Shown here in pieces: positions 25,330 through 35,691 of a DNA stretch of 64,000 nt. Position 1 is the first letter of the stretch; every line of letters starts with the position of its first letter. The notes below the pieces were generated by a model, which saw nothing but the letters and a program-made list of their open reading frames with translations, made no database searches and had not been told where the DNA came from. Location: NCBI RefSeq assembly GCF_041381155.1, contig NC_091135.1:53147997-53211996 (forward strand), in the 5' to 3' direction. The stretch comes from Argopecten irradians. Taxonomy: Eukaryota > Mollusca > Bivalvia > Pectinida > Pectinidae. Position numbers and translations under genes: made by a program.

Positions 25330-26355
25330 AATTTGGTTTACAGCATGCAGCACTCCTCATACAAGTTGGTTTACAGCATGCAGCACTCCTCATACAAGTT
25401 GGTTTACAGCATGCAGCACTCCTCATACAAGTTGGTTTACAGCATGCAGCCACTCCTCATACAAGAAGGTTTACAGCATGCATCACTCCTCATACAAGTT
25501 GGTTTACAGCATGTAGCACTCCTCATACAAGTTGGTTTACAGCATGCAGCACTCCTCATACAAGTTGGTTTACAGCATGCAACACTCCTCATACAAGTTG
25601 GTTTACAGCATGCAGCACTCCTCATACAAGTTGGTTTACAGCATGCAGCACTCCTCATACAAGTTGGTTTACAGCATGCAGCACTCTTCATACAAGTTGG
25701 TTTACAGCATGTAGCACTCCTCATACAAGTTGGTTTACAGCATGTAGCACTCCTCATACAAGTTGGTTTACAGCATGCAGCACTCCTCATACAAGTTGGT
25801 TTACATCATGCAGCACTCCTCATACAAGTTGGTTTACAGCATGTAGCACTCCTCATGCAAGTTGGTTTACAGCATGCAGCACTCCTCATACAAGTTGGTT
25901 TACAGCATGTAGCACTCCTCATGCAAGTTGGTTTACAGCGTGCAGCACTCCTCATACAAGTTGGTTTACAGCATGCAGCACTCCTCATACAAGTTGGTTT
26001 ACAGCATGCAGCACTCCTCATACAAGTTGGTTTACAGCATGCAGCACTCCTCATACAATTTGGTTTACAGCATGCAGCACTCCTCATACAAGTTGGTTTA
26101 CAGCATGCAGCACTCCTCATACAAGTTGGTTTACAGCATGCAGCACTCCTCATACAATTTGGTTTACAGCATGCAGCACTCCTCATACAATTTGGTTTAC
26201 AGCATGCAACACTCCTCATACAATTTGGTTTACAGCATGTAGCACTCCTCATACAAGTTGGTTTACAGCATGCGGCACTCCTCATGCAAGTTGGTTTACA
26301 GCATGCAGCACTCCTCATACAAGTTGGTTCACAACATGCAGCACTCCTCATACAA
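25330..26355. repeat. 33-bp tandem array, about 31 copies
   Basis: The unit is GTTTACAGCATGCAGCACTC followed by CTCATACAAGTTG. The period is 33 bp (11 codons), so long open frames appear on both strands, up to 360 residues. A one-base insertion near 25450 shifts the array without consequence, and substitutions fall at all positions alike, so coding is not supported. It begins about 40 bp after the 53-bp array ends. Confidence 0.95.
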
Positions 26356-26415
26356 TCAATTAAACTAATAAAAAGAATTAATGCAGATAAAAGCGACATC
26401 AATTTTGTTAAGTAA

Positions 26416-27324
26416 AATTATTTTCTCGTAGACTAATGATCTCGGGTTTGTGTCTGATATTTCTTTACATCGATTATAAATCTTACATAAAATGTTAAAT
26501 AAAAAGTAAAAATACTGGACATCGGGAATGATGGTTGTACTCAAAATCCGAGATAAAAAAATCACAAGTGAAAAAAATTATTTACAGCCTGCTTTACTAA
26601 AGAATAAAGAAAGAAAAAATCCAAATATAAGATTCAAGGTCTAATAAGCCATTCCTGTCTGGCCATCCCTTCATTTTTAATTGCACCGTTTAAACTTATT
26701 AAATACGGTGCCTATTGAACCACTGAATCTTGCATTTGAATATTGTAAGAGTTCAATCAAAGACTAAGGCTTATCATGCGTAGAATTGAATTAGTACATC
26801 TGTATCTCTAGTATCCAGTTAATCTTATTTCTCAAAATCTGCTGATATATTATAATGATGTAACCTAGTTTTTTATGTTGTCATTCCTATTACCACTCGG
26901 ACGAGAACAGATAACACGAGTACTAAAAACCAACACAGCTGTTGACGTAATGATAGTATCCCCTGACTGTGGTATATCTCTCACATACTATGTGTGAGGG
27001 ATCTTTTGTATAAACTTTGCACAAATCTTGTGTGTACTTCCAGCTTTTATCTGTCCTAATAGATACTTCACATTTCAAATTAAAGATACTAGTTACACAG
27101 TAAACAGCTAACTATGTGACCAATGTCTCTCTATCTCACCCCCATGATAACCCAACACTCATCGTATTTAGTCAGTCAGATAAAGCTATATCATCTTATG
27201 CACGATCGTTCAGGTCCACAACTTGGACGTTGGTCAATTGGTTTGAAGACGTCATTATACAATTTGTTATGCGGATAAGCTTGCATAGGGAGCATACAGT
27301 GGTGTTTTTTTACTAGCAGGGACG
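26416..27324. other. no gene recognised
   Basis: AT-rich DNA. A short hairpin (CTCTCACATA...TGTGTGAGGG) lies near 26978-27000. Nothing else is supported. Confidence 0.4.
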
Positions 27325-27490
27325 AAATAATTTATAATAAATCCCATGTGGGGCAGTTGCTAAGTACTGACCGCTGGTCGTTGGTTTTTCTCCGGGTACT
27401 CCGGCTTTCCTCGACTAACACACCTGACACGCCCTTACATGACCCTGGATGTTGTTAGGATGTTAAACTATTAACTATAAAAAAGTAAAA
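27325..27490 (+). mobile_element. SINE copy, 5'-truncated
   Basis: Contains CCCATGTGGGGCAGTTGC, TTTTTCTCCGGGTACTCCGG and CTTTCCTC, then ends with GATGTTAAACTATTAACT and an A-rich tail. The same order of blocks occurs in the fuller copy on the minus strand at 33152-33366, where a tRNA-like head precedes them. The CTCCGG...CTTTCCTC block recalls the conserved central domains known in animal SINEs; I cannot name the family with certainty. Confidence 0.7.
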
Positions 27491-28732
27491 ATCGGATCCA
27501 TAACATAATAAAACATCTGTACTATCGTTTGTTTTCCAGTATTGTGGACCTAGTTATACGGTTGTATTTTTGTTCCTTGTATCAATATGGGTATCATATT
27601 AAATAGAATCTTAAGTAACCGAGTTTTGTGTATTTAGTTATTGTTGACATATGCAGTTGTGCCTATGTCCCTTGTTCATAGGAGAGTGTCATTTGTTAAA
27701 CGTAAGCACACTTAGCTGGCGAGGTTGACGTAGCTGGCTCTTGCTGACCCTAAGCCTCATAGTACCATTGGTTGTCATCATTCATACTCATCATGACCAA
27801 AGGTGGGGTCTGGTTAAATATCACACATATCTGGCTAATCAGTGTACTATTATAGCTATTCAATCGAACTACACATGTATATACTTCATCTGCATGTTTT
27901 CCCAAAGTAATTTATTGATAAATTTCAAACAATATTTTGATAGTTCAAGTATTATTACTTTGAGTGTGCTGACTCATCAGTTGCATACATACATACATGA
28001 TAACAAATCAATGCCAATTGTTCGGCCAGTTATTAATAAAGGTTATTTTCATGTGTTAACCTCAACTAATAAACATCTAGATGCTGCATTATGATGCTAG
28101 AGATACGTTGGTTGGCATGCTTAAATTGCTTAAATTATTTTACCCATAGGTTATTTGTAGAATGATTTGTGTACAGCTTTGCGTTTTTATTTCGAGATAT
28201 TGACAAGTTTACTATGTCTAGAACATTATTTATAAATTCTGGATTAAACAAAATCTTAAACCCACATCTGCAACACTGCATGAATACAATGCCAAGTGTT
28301 ACAATACATTGACATTTATCGGAGCCCGTATGTGTAAATGTGTGACTATGATGACATCTCCATTGGGTTCAGTAACTGGATATAGACAATAACACCACAT
28401 TTAAATGTGAAATTAGGGCCATGCGGATGCCTGGCGACATGTAATGAAAACATTAGATTTAGACGTGACGGTCTGGTATTAAAACCCGTCAAAATAGGCT
28501 CGTTATCATGCTCCGATGACACTTAAAATCAAATAGGAAGAGTTTTACGGTGTCAGCAGTTGTATAGTTATGGTTATTGGAAGTGTATCGAGGTGCTAAT
28601 AAGCATACTGCATAGTCGGTTATTTTCGTGATTTAGTGGGTCATCGTCATCGTTGCGAAAATTTAAACCGGCTTTACATTGATCGGATATCTTACACCCC
28701 TCCCCAGTCTAACGTAACCATCATAAGATATG
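27491..28732. other. no gene recognised
   Basis: A 117-residue open frame at 27741-28094 has no recognisable domain or splice context. Nothing else is supported. Confidence 0.4.
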
Positions 28733-28769
28733 TATGGCATGTGAAACGTTGCAATATTCATTAAATTTA

Positions 28770-29160
28770 TATTTTTGTTCTAAAAAATAAATATTTGTTC
28801 TTAAAAAAATAAATATTTGTTCAATAATACAAAATATACATTCAAAAAATAAATATATGTTCATAAAGAATAAATATTTATTCAAAAATTTAAATATATG
28901 TTCATAAAAAAATATATTTATTCAAAAAAATAAATATATGTTCATAAAAAATAAATATTTATTCAAAAAATTAAATATATGTTCATAAAAATAAATATAT
29001 GTTCATAAAAAATAAATATATGGTCAAAAAAATAAATATATGTTCATAAAAAGTAAATATATGGTCAAGAAAAATAAAAATATTTGTTCAATCTGTATTT
29101 AGGATTATTGATATAACAATATATTTATACATTCAATGTGCCAAAATAAATATATGTTCA
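28770..29160. repeat. AT-rich minisatellite (AAATAAATATATGTTCAT variants)
   Basis: Around 18-20 degenerate copies of an 18-20 bp unit made of AAATAAATA and TGTTCATA blocks. It sits between the TIR end and the exon-like frame at 29164 and recurs in the right TIR (38880-39275) in the opposite direction. Confidence 0.9.
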
Positions 29161-29163
29161 TAA

Positions 29164-29325
29164 ATGTTGCATTGTGGGACAGTATGTAATGACACCAAGG
29201 GCTTTCGTTACGGCGTATTTGATTGGATAAATGAAAACGAAAGTAGTCTTGATCATGGAAGTGTTTGTTTTCAAATGAAGGCTGCAGACGATTTGACGAT
29301 GGAAGTGGAAATGCTATTTGTTTTG
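29164..29325 (+). CDS. exon-like ORF inside the left TIR, facing inward
   Basis: ATG opens 54 codons ending TTTGTTTTG, followed by a textbook donor GTGAGTAA. The peptide starts MLHCGTVCNDTKGFRYGVFD and ends VEMLFVL, with balanced composition and no low-complexity bias, unlike the AT-rich DNA before it. The same exon is present in the right TIR at 38709-38870, also pointing inward. It could be a first exon of an element gene driven from each terminus. I do not recognise the protein, and no matching acceptor in the right phase was found. Confidence 0.4.
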
Positions 29326-29565
29326 GTGAGTAAACTAAGTAATACCTACGTGTACATCTAAATTAAATGTAACTGTGTGACAGGGCACATCGTTTGCAAT
29401 TGGCGTCCGACCAGAAACATATATAACGTTACGTAACCTCCCGTCAAGTAGTTCAATAAACCACAACATGTCATGTAAGACCAAGACCGTTTTCGTTTAT
29501 TCGGAACAACCAGTTCGACCGTTTGTTATTGTCATTATCTAAAATGTAAATCCTGACGGACCTGC

Positions 29566-29838
29566 AGTTTTTTTTCTGACCGAAGGGTCAGGATGACCTA
29601 TAGTCATCATGCACCGTCCGTCGGCGTCCGCCGTGCGTAAACTATTCATTCAAACGACTTCTTCTCAATAACCGTAAGGCCTAAAGTACTCATATTTGGC
29701 CTGTAGCATGCTGGGATGAAGAACTACCAAAGTTGTGAAAATGAATGACCTTGACCTACTTTCAAGGTCAAAGGAGTCAAATAGGCTAAAATCTTTGAAC
29801 AACTTCTTCTCAATAACCGTAAGGCCCAGAGTACTCAT
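29566..29838 (-). mobile_element. 3' part of a pearl-like element within the left TIR
   Basis: On the minus strand this is a unit with TGACCTTGA and TCAAGGTCA boxes, then a GGACGCCGACGGACGG stretch and a terminal hairpin CTGACCCTTCGGTCAG. The same parts occur in order at 38195-38470. It is truncated at the inner edge of the TIR. Confidence 0.6.
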
Positions 29839-30149
29839 TATTTGTATTTCTAAAATGAAGTATGGAAAATGTGCAGGAGGACCCATTTTTCTTTCAAATG
29901 TGCATTTTTAGAACATTTCAGTCGGCTAAAATGGGGGGGGGCAAAAAGACATGTTTGGCCCTGTCCTGGGTAACGGGGATGGGGAGGCGATTACCCCCCC
30001 TGCCCCCCCTCTTCCTACGTCCCTGCCAAGGACGTATACTTATAAATCCTTGTTATGACGGATAGAGGTCGGTGTCTAAAAAAGCGGTCTTTTTCGGCGA
30101 TTCTGGCCAATGTCATAGCAAGTACCGTACAGTACAGTAGTCCCCCATT

Positions 30150-30245
30150 ATACAGATTGGGGACACTCCCCTATATATACGCAGAATAGTCCTGCATTTG
30201 AGTAATAGTCCTGTATTTGAGGGAGTGTCCCAACCTGTTATACCG
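30150..30245. repeat. small inverted repeat
   Basis: TTGGGGACACTCCC at 30157-30170 is matched by GGGAGTGTCCCAA near 30220-30232, with AGTCCTGCATTTGAGTA and a near-copy between them. It is probably a short MITE-like element. The flanking 29840-30150 contains only runs of G and C and no gene. Confidence 0.6.
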
Positions 30246-30403
30246 CCTATTTCCACCCTGCTGATGTACCGCTAACTCCCCAGATTCACTTTACAGCTAG
30301 TATACAAGTAATTGATCATAGAGTTAAAACATTTTTTAGGATGTTGATGAATGTTTCAGAGACTTTGTTATCCAACTATTTATGCTCCAATTTTATTTTA
30401 CAG

Positions 30404-30596
30404 AAATAAACCCAGTATTCCTTCCAAAGGCATTGAAGCAGGTATAAACGAATTGAAAGGCAGGATCAACATGTTCGACAAACAAGAAATAACAGTAAAA
30501 CTTAGAGACATTCTTGGTAGTGTTTTCAATGGTTTGCAAATTGTAGTAAAGTTCAGCGGAGAACTGGAGATGAACTACGGTGGACTTACATTGTAA
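30404..30596 (+). pseudogene. fragment of a HECT-type E3 ubiquitin ligase domain (start of N-lobe)
   Basis: An acceptor (TTTTATTTTACAG) precedes about 64 codons. They end with IVVKFSGELEMNYGGLTL, which matches the start of HECT domains, where a (V/L)KF(S/A)GE...D.GG(L/P)(T/S)REF(F/W) pattern is usual. The frame stops right where the conserved REF(F/W) should follow. HECT ligases carry ubiquitin as a thioester on a C-lobe cysteine. The remaining roughly 200 residues of the N-lobe are absent before the C-lobe piece at 31376, and an inverted-repeat element (31119-31285) occupies part of the gap. The likeness to expanded mollusc G2E3-like HECT genes is from memory. Confidence 0.55.
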
Positions 30597-31118
30597 AGGT
30601 ATATATGGCATATCCCAATTGTAAAAAGCTTCATTTAATTTATCATTATTTTACATAAAATAAGTTTGCTTGATCAAGTTACTAAAATTAATTAGAAAGT
30701 TTCACAGATTTATTTTCGGGACAATAACTTGAGAACACAACAACAGAATTTGTTCAAACTTCATAAATTTAATTGATGGCAGGGTACATGTGTTGCTTGC
30801 AACACTTATTGTAAGCTTGTTTTGTGATAAATCTAATATAGTACTATAAAATGTTTAATAATTTTGCATAAAGCATTGGAGGTTAAGATTTAATACATGT
30901 AAGTTAGATAAAGTATCTTTACGGTAGATGAGCATCTAAAAGCAATTGACCGATCGCCAGGTGTAATATAGCTACGCCTAGTGCTCACAAACGCACGTGT
31001 TTCTATTCAATGTCGGAGCAAACATCGTAGCACACACAATACAAAATACAAAGTCACGTGCGGTTTGATTGACAGCTGGCGATCCGTCAATTATGTAATG
31101 ACTATAGAAGCGTATACC

Positions 31119-31285
31119 AATACGGGGCTTACGAGACTTCAAAACAATGTGAGTAAAGTACAATTTACTGTGGATTAGTCCCAGCATCCGGTTATTATGA
31201 TATCATGAGTTTCGCGATGTTGTGAGTAATGAACGGTAAATTGTACTTTACTCGCGTCGTTTTGGGATCTCGAAAACCCTGTATT
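31119..31285. mobile_element. palindromic MITE between the two HECT pieces
   Basis: AATACGGGGCTTACGAG and GTGAGTAAAGTACAATTTAC on the left are answered by GTAAATTGTACTTTACTCGC and CTCGAAAACCCTGTATT on the right. The element is about 167 bp with arms of 50-60 bp and no coding capacity. Confidence 0.8.
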
Positions 31286-31375
31286 CGCATATTGGGTTAG
31301 TGTTGAGTGTTTATATTGAGAACCAGATTTATTTCCAAAACATCCATTTTTGTATGATTTTTTTCCCCATTTCAG

Positions 31376-31618
31376 TTGACATCACATTTGGAGAACTACT
31401 CACATTTATAACTGGAGCGGATGAGATACTTCCTGCAGGCTTCTCAACAAAATTCCACTACTTAGAACCACCTGTTTTCAGATTACCTTAAACATCAACT
31501 GACAACTTGCACATTGAACTTTCATATTCCCAGGGATTATGATGTAGATCAACTGAAACATCTTATGATGAGAGCATTGAAAGAATGCCAAGGATTTGGG
31601 AAAATTAAATCAGTTTGA
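31376..31618 (+). pseudogene. HECT-domain C-lobe remnant
   Basis: A pyrimidine-rich acceptor (TTTTTTTCCCCATTTCAG) leads into VDITFGELLTFITGADEILP and AGFSTKFHYLEPPVFRLP, the usual HECT lead-in to the C-lobe. In the next frame are TTCTLNFHIPRDYDVDQLKH and a C-terminus ending FGKIKSV, then TGA at 31616. The cysteine of TTCTLNF sits where the HECT catalytic cysteine belongs. The two parts lie in different frames around 31490, so the gene is broken unless a short intron is hidden there. AATAAA follows at 31700. Confidence 0.6.
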
Positions 31619-31809
31619 GCATGTCATTCCTGTAACAAATAATACTTTTGTTATAAAATCAATTTTTAATAATGTGACACACTTCAAATGGACTGTTATA
31701 ATAAAGTTTCATGAAGCAATACCATTTACATGAAATTTCATGAAATAAAAACAAAAATAGAATATTTTGAATAACGGTCAATTGAATCAATTTAGTAATA
31801 TTTATATAT

Positions 31810-32440
31810 TTTCTTCATTCAGGGTCACAGGGGTCAAATAGGCTAAAATCTTTAAACAACTTTTTCTGAATAACTAAGAGGCCTAGAGTCCTGATATTGG
31901 GCATGTGACATGTGGGATGAAGAGCTCCCAAGTCTGTTCAAATGAATGACCTAGACCTTCATTCAAGGTCACAGGGGTTAAATAGGCTTAAATCTTTAAA
32001 CAACTTGTGTATAGCTAAGAGTCCTTGAGACCTGTTATTGGACTTGTGGCTTGTTTGTATGAAGGGCTAACATGTATATTAAAGATATAGACCTTGACCT
32101 TCATTCAAGGTCAAAAATTTCATCAAATATATCAGAAACTGAACTTCTTCTATTAAAGAGTTTGTTGCATTGCCTTGTTTGTCACTACTATATTCTTTGA
32201 GGTGTTGTATTGTGCCAATAGTCAGATGACCACCAAGGCCAAATTAGCCTCTTGTTTTAAATTAGTGACCTTGACCTTCATTCAAGGTCTAATTCATCAA
32301 ATGTATCAGAAAATGAACTTCTTTTGTTAAAAGAGTGTTTTGTATTGCCTCAATTTGTTTACCACTACTATTTTCTTTGAGGTGTGGTTTATCCTGCCAA
32401 TAGTCAGATAACCGTTAAGACCCATGGGCCTCTTGTTATA
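31810..32440 (-). mobile_element. pearl/Helentron-like non-autonomous element, minus strand, with repeated 5' module
   Basis: Read on the minus strand, ATAACAAGAGGCCCATGGGT and CTTAACGGTTATCTGACTA start a module near 32437. A second, similar start (AACAAGAGGCTAATTTGGCC) occurs near 32260. Tandem units of about 160-170 bp with TCAAGGTCA boxes follow. The element at 37660 starts with the same wording, which defines a family. Two consecutive starts suggest one copy inserted in another or a partial duplication. Confidence 0.6.
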
Positions 32441-33060
32441 TACAATGAGTCTTAATTGTAAATTGTAAGTTGCAGAAGAGGTAGGCATTTTCATCCAATT
32501 TGGTGTGTTGTATTGTACCAATAGTCACATGACCATTCAGCCTGTGCCTGTAATTATTTACAGCACATCTTCATCCTCAAAGCAGCTTTCATAGCATGGT
32601 AGATGTAATGTCATGAGGAGCAAAACTATAAATACATGTATAACTTGTTTTCCTATGACTTTGGATATTGAAAAAAATCAAAAGATCACAATATTTGGAG
32701 TAAATTCTGTTATGTTATAAATGGTATTATTTTGTGAGCACATGTATTGAAGTTGTTTAATGAAATGAGCTATGTACAACTGCATTTACTGTGTTATGGG
32801 TCTAGATTGGATTACAAAATAAGATTTATAATTCCTTCATTTGATTTCATAAATAAAGATTTTCATAGTCAGTTTATACTTGTGTTTGCATTCCTTTATA
32901 AAACGATCTTTCTTAAAGTATGCAAATTACAAATTTTAGCTTAATACATAATTGTAACTATAAGAAAAGCATGTGCTGTAGTATGTCGTCCATCAATTGC
33001 AACATCTCCATAACTATGACAGAAAAAAATGTGATATATGGCTAGTAGTATGCTGAATAA
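32441..33060. other. no gene recognised
   Basis: AT-rich DNA with random short frames. Nothing is supported. Confidence 0.4.
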
Positions 33061-33420
33061 TGCACTGCCTCACATTTGGCCTTTGGTAGATCTAGAGTGT
33101 TCGCCCTTGTGAGGAAGCTAGAATTTGGGTTCTGTCCCCTGTCAGAGACGTACCAATTTTTTAGTTTGATTAGTTTAACGTGCTATTAACAGCCAGGGTC
33201 TTTTAAGGACGTGCCAGGTTTGTTGGTGGAGGAAAGCCGCAGTACCCGGAGAAAAACCACCGACCAGTACTTGGCAACTGCCCCACATGGGATTCGAACT
33301 CGCAACCCAGAGGTGGAGGGCATGTGATAATATGTCGGTACATCTCAACCACACGGCCACCGCGGTACTAAAGTCTGTAAAACTGGTACTACTCCTTCTT
33401 AACGCTCAGCATAATAGGTG
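33061..33420 (+). mobile_element. SINE (second family), split by another SINE
   Basis: CTGCCTCACATTTGGCC, GTTCGCCCTTGTGAGGAAG and TTTGGGTTCTGTCCCCTG open the copy (33065-33147). Its continuation TAAAGTCTGTAAAACTGGTA resumes at about 33368. The undivided copy at 59213-59715 shows these parts adjoining. The TGGCC...GAGCGTTCG and GGTTCTGTCCC stretches resemble pol III A and B boxes. Confidence 0.75.
33152..33366 (-). mobile_element. tRNA-derived SINE inserted into another SINE
   Basis: On the minus strand it begins TGGCCGTGTGGTTGAGATGT (A-box-like). It continues with GGGTTGCGAGTTCGAATCCC (B-box-like), then GGGGCAGTTGCCAAGTACTG and CTCCGGGTACTGCGGC with CTTTCCTCC, and ends in a TTAACGTGCTATTAAC-related tail. 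It interrupts the SINE at 33061-33420 near the GTAC sites. This is the fullest copy of the family seen at 27325-27490. Confidence 0.85.
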
Positions 33421-34284
33421 TTGCTTGCAAGGCTTAAGGACTAAAAATGATATTAAATGATTGCGGAAAATTTGTTTTAATGGAAAATATAAGGACATAG
33501 TTCTTACTATAATGTTGTTGATAAACATGTACCCTGGTACCTATACACCTCGCATAATCATGCAAAAATAAGTTCTTTGATATACATCTGTAATACAAAA
33601 CTGTAATTTTAATACGGATATTAAATTATAAGTAAAATGATATTTTTTTTACAAATTTAGGGCACTTGCATTTTTTAGCAAGTGACAAGAAAAATTACAA
33701 TTCAAGTCCTGAATAAGCTAATGTGACTCTTCTGGTACATAAACCAGGGACAGAAGGTAACCTTCATATGAAATTTGAGAAAGATCAATAAAACATGAAA
33801 GGTGATAAACTGTCAATGTCAAAATTCAAAATGGTTGAGTGTCGGACATTTTGCTTAAAACTCCTGATCAGTCAATAAAGTGAATGGGCTTTCTAAAACT
33901 TGCAACAAAGAAAAAAACAAAATTGTATATTTCCTCTATTATTAAGGCAAATTCATAAATATATAATAGTAGGCTAAAAATATCAGAAAACTTTCAAGTT
34001 AATGCAAACTTTAAATTTTCTCACATAATAGATGTGTCTATATCTGAAAATCGAAATATGAATCTGAAAGGGTAAATTTTAGCAACAAACATTATTAACA
34101 GTCCTTTACTGTGTACTATTTCAAATTACTTAGATTGTTTATTCATTTAACATTTCACATGAAATTCTTTAATTATAGACTTAAGTAATGAATGCTTTAA
34201 TAATTGATTAAACTTCATCAGGTATACTGCTGTCCACAGTTATAGTGTAACTGGGTTTGGTTAAGTCCCAGATGAAGGCGGGAG
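33421..34284. other. no gene recognised
   Basis: AT-rich. Nothing is supported. Confidence 0.4.
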
Positions 34285-35582
34285 TGTTGGGATGTAATAG
34301 AGGACACAATCCGTCTTCTAAGTCATGATGGTTTATTGACAATACATGTAAGTGTGTATGTCTGTAACAAAATAAAACAAGCTCATTAAATACATGTTCA
34401 CAATGCAATAATACATAATAACATTCATACTAATCATACATCCATCCATACATACAAGATCCCTAAGTAGCCCACAGTAAATTAGCATCAGATGTGAAAT
34501 ATCTATTTAACATACAGTAATACAGTAATATTATAAGTAACTGTAGAACAAGACATTTATGAACCATTTATAATAATAGATATTATGATAAATACAAGGG
34601 GAGACAATATTTTCCCGGAGACAATGTCTTCTCTATACTATGCTATATCAGGGTGAGACAATTCACCCCTTTACAACTATACAATAAAATACTCTAGTCT
34701 AAGGGGAGATAATCTACCCACTTAGCCACTACAACATAATACACTATCAATGCATTACATACACTTTATCTGTTTCATTCGACCCAGGGTCCTATACATT
34801 GTACATGAATAAAATACATAATGTTACAAAAAGGTCTAAACTAATATAACATCTTCATATAAAACACTAGCTTTCGATCTCTATACTAATAATGCTAGAG
34901 ATCCAAATATATACTCCTTTACATCAAATGGTCCATATAAATAGACAATTACACTTAAATTCAAATATATACTTATACTTTTACACTTTCAAGTTAATTT
35001 AACTTGTTCAAAAATACATTCTGATAATTTTACCAAAATAAGACAAATAAATATACATAGTTTTCTTTATGAACATTGCACAGGATATACAATATTGCTA
35101 AGAAATATAAAAAGATGACTTACAGAAGTAGAAGAATTATATTCCAATTCCACAAAACAGCCAAAAGGTCTAAGAGCTAGACCAAAAACACAACTGCATG
35201 CTCTCATTAAAACCTTTCTGTGAACTGTCCACAGACAAAGGAAAGTGCTCCAAAGATAGAAATTTGGAAGGAAAGTTTGACCAATAAAAAAACACATTAT
35301 TATATCTATAACCCAATAAAATCAATCAGCTGACTAGCCAGGTGAGTCAACTGACTGGTACCTACCCTCACCTATAATTAAATAATGCACTCATGCATCC
35401 ATCCATGCACTCACTCATTCCAGGTAACATACAGGTATACAGGTAAACAAGACGGTGACATATAGACAGTACTGGGACAAGCAGGGGTGCATCTTAATTT
35501 ATAACCATACATAAATACACTAATACTAATTACATAACTAATTAGTTACTTAATTAATTACATAATTAATTACCCTGCCACA
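34285..35582 (-). mobile_element. candidate LTR of a retrotransposon (fossil)
   Basis: On the minus strand the stretch starts TGTGGCAGGG and ends CATCCCAACA, so it has TG...CA termini. AATAAA lies about 50 bases before its end (34332-34337), as in the R/U5 part of LTRs. It is about 1.3 kb, AT-rich and non-coding. No second copy is present in the window and no target duplication was confirmed. The decayed integrase-core remains lie about 110 bp upstream on the same strand. Whether they belong to one element is unproven. Confidence 0.35.
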
Positions 35583-35691
35583 ATAGCTTTATTCCTGTTG
35601 TTTAAAAACATTACTTCCTTACAGTATCTCTCAAAAAAAGAGTAACAATTCTTCAGTACAACCAAACACTACAATTTTTGCAAAAAAATCA

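Larger units (their letters stand above)
28733..29838 (+). repeat. left 1.1-kb inverted repeat
   Basis: It matches the complement of 38195-39318 almost base for base, including a shared 65-codon frame. Only a few substitutions (for example near 29485) and small indels in A/T runs are seen. The inner boundary is at 29838, in the middle of a pearl-like repeat unit. Confidence 0.9.

Noticed and set aside
25302-26415. Open frames of 353, 360 and 198 residues
   Set aside because: They are the 33-bp tandem array read in different frames. Long frames on both strands, no start context and no codon-position bias.
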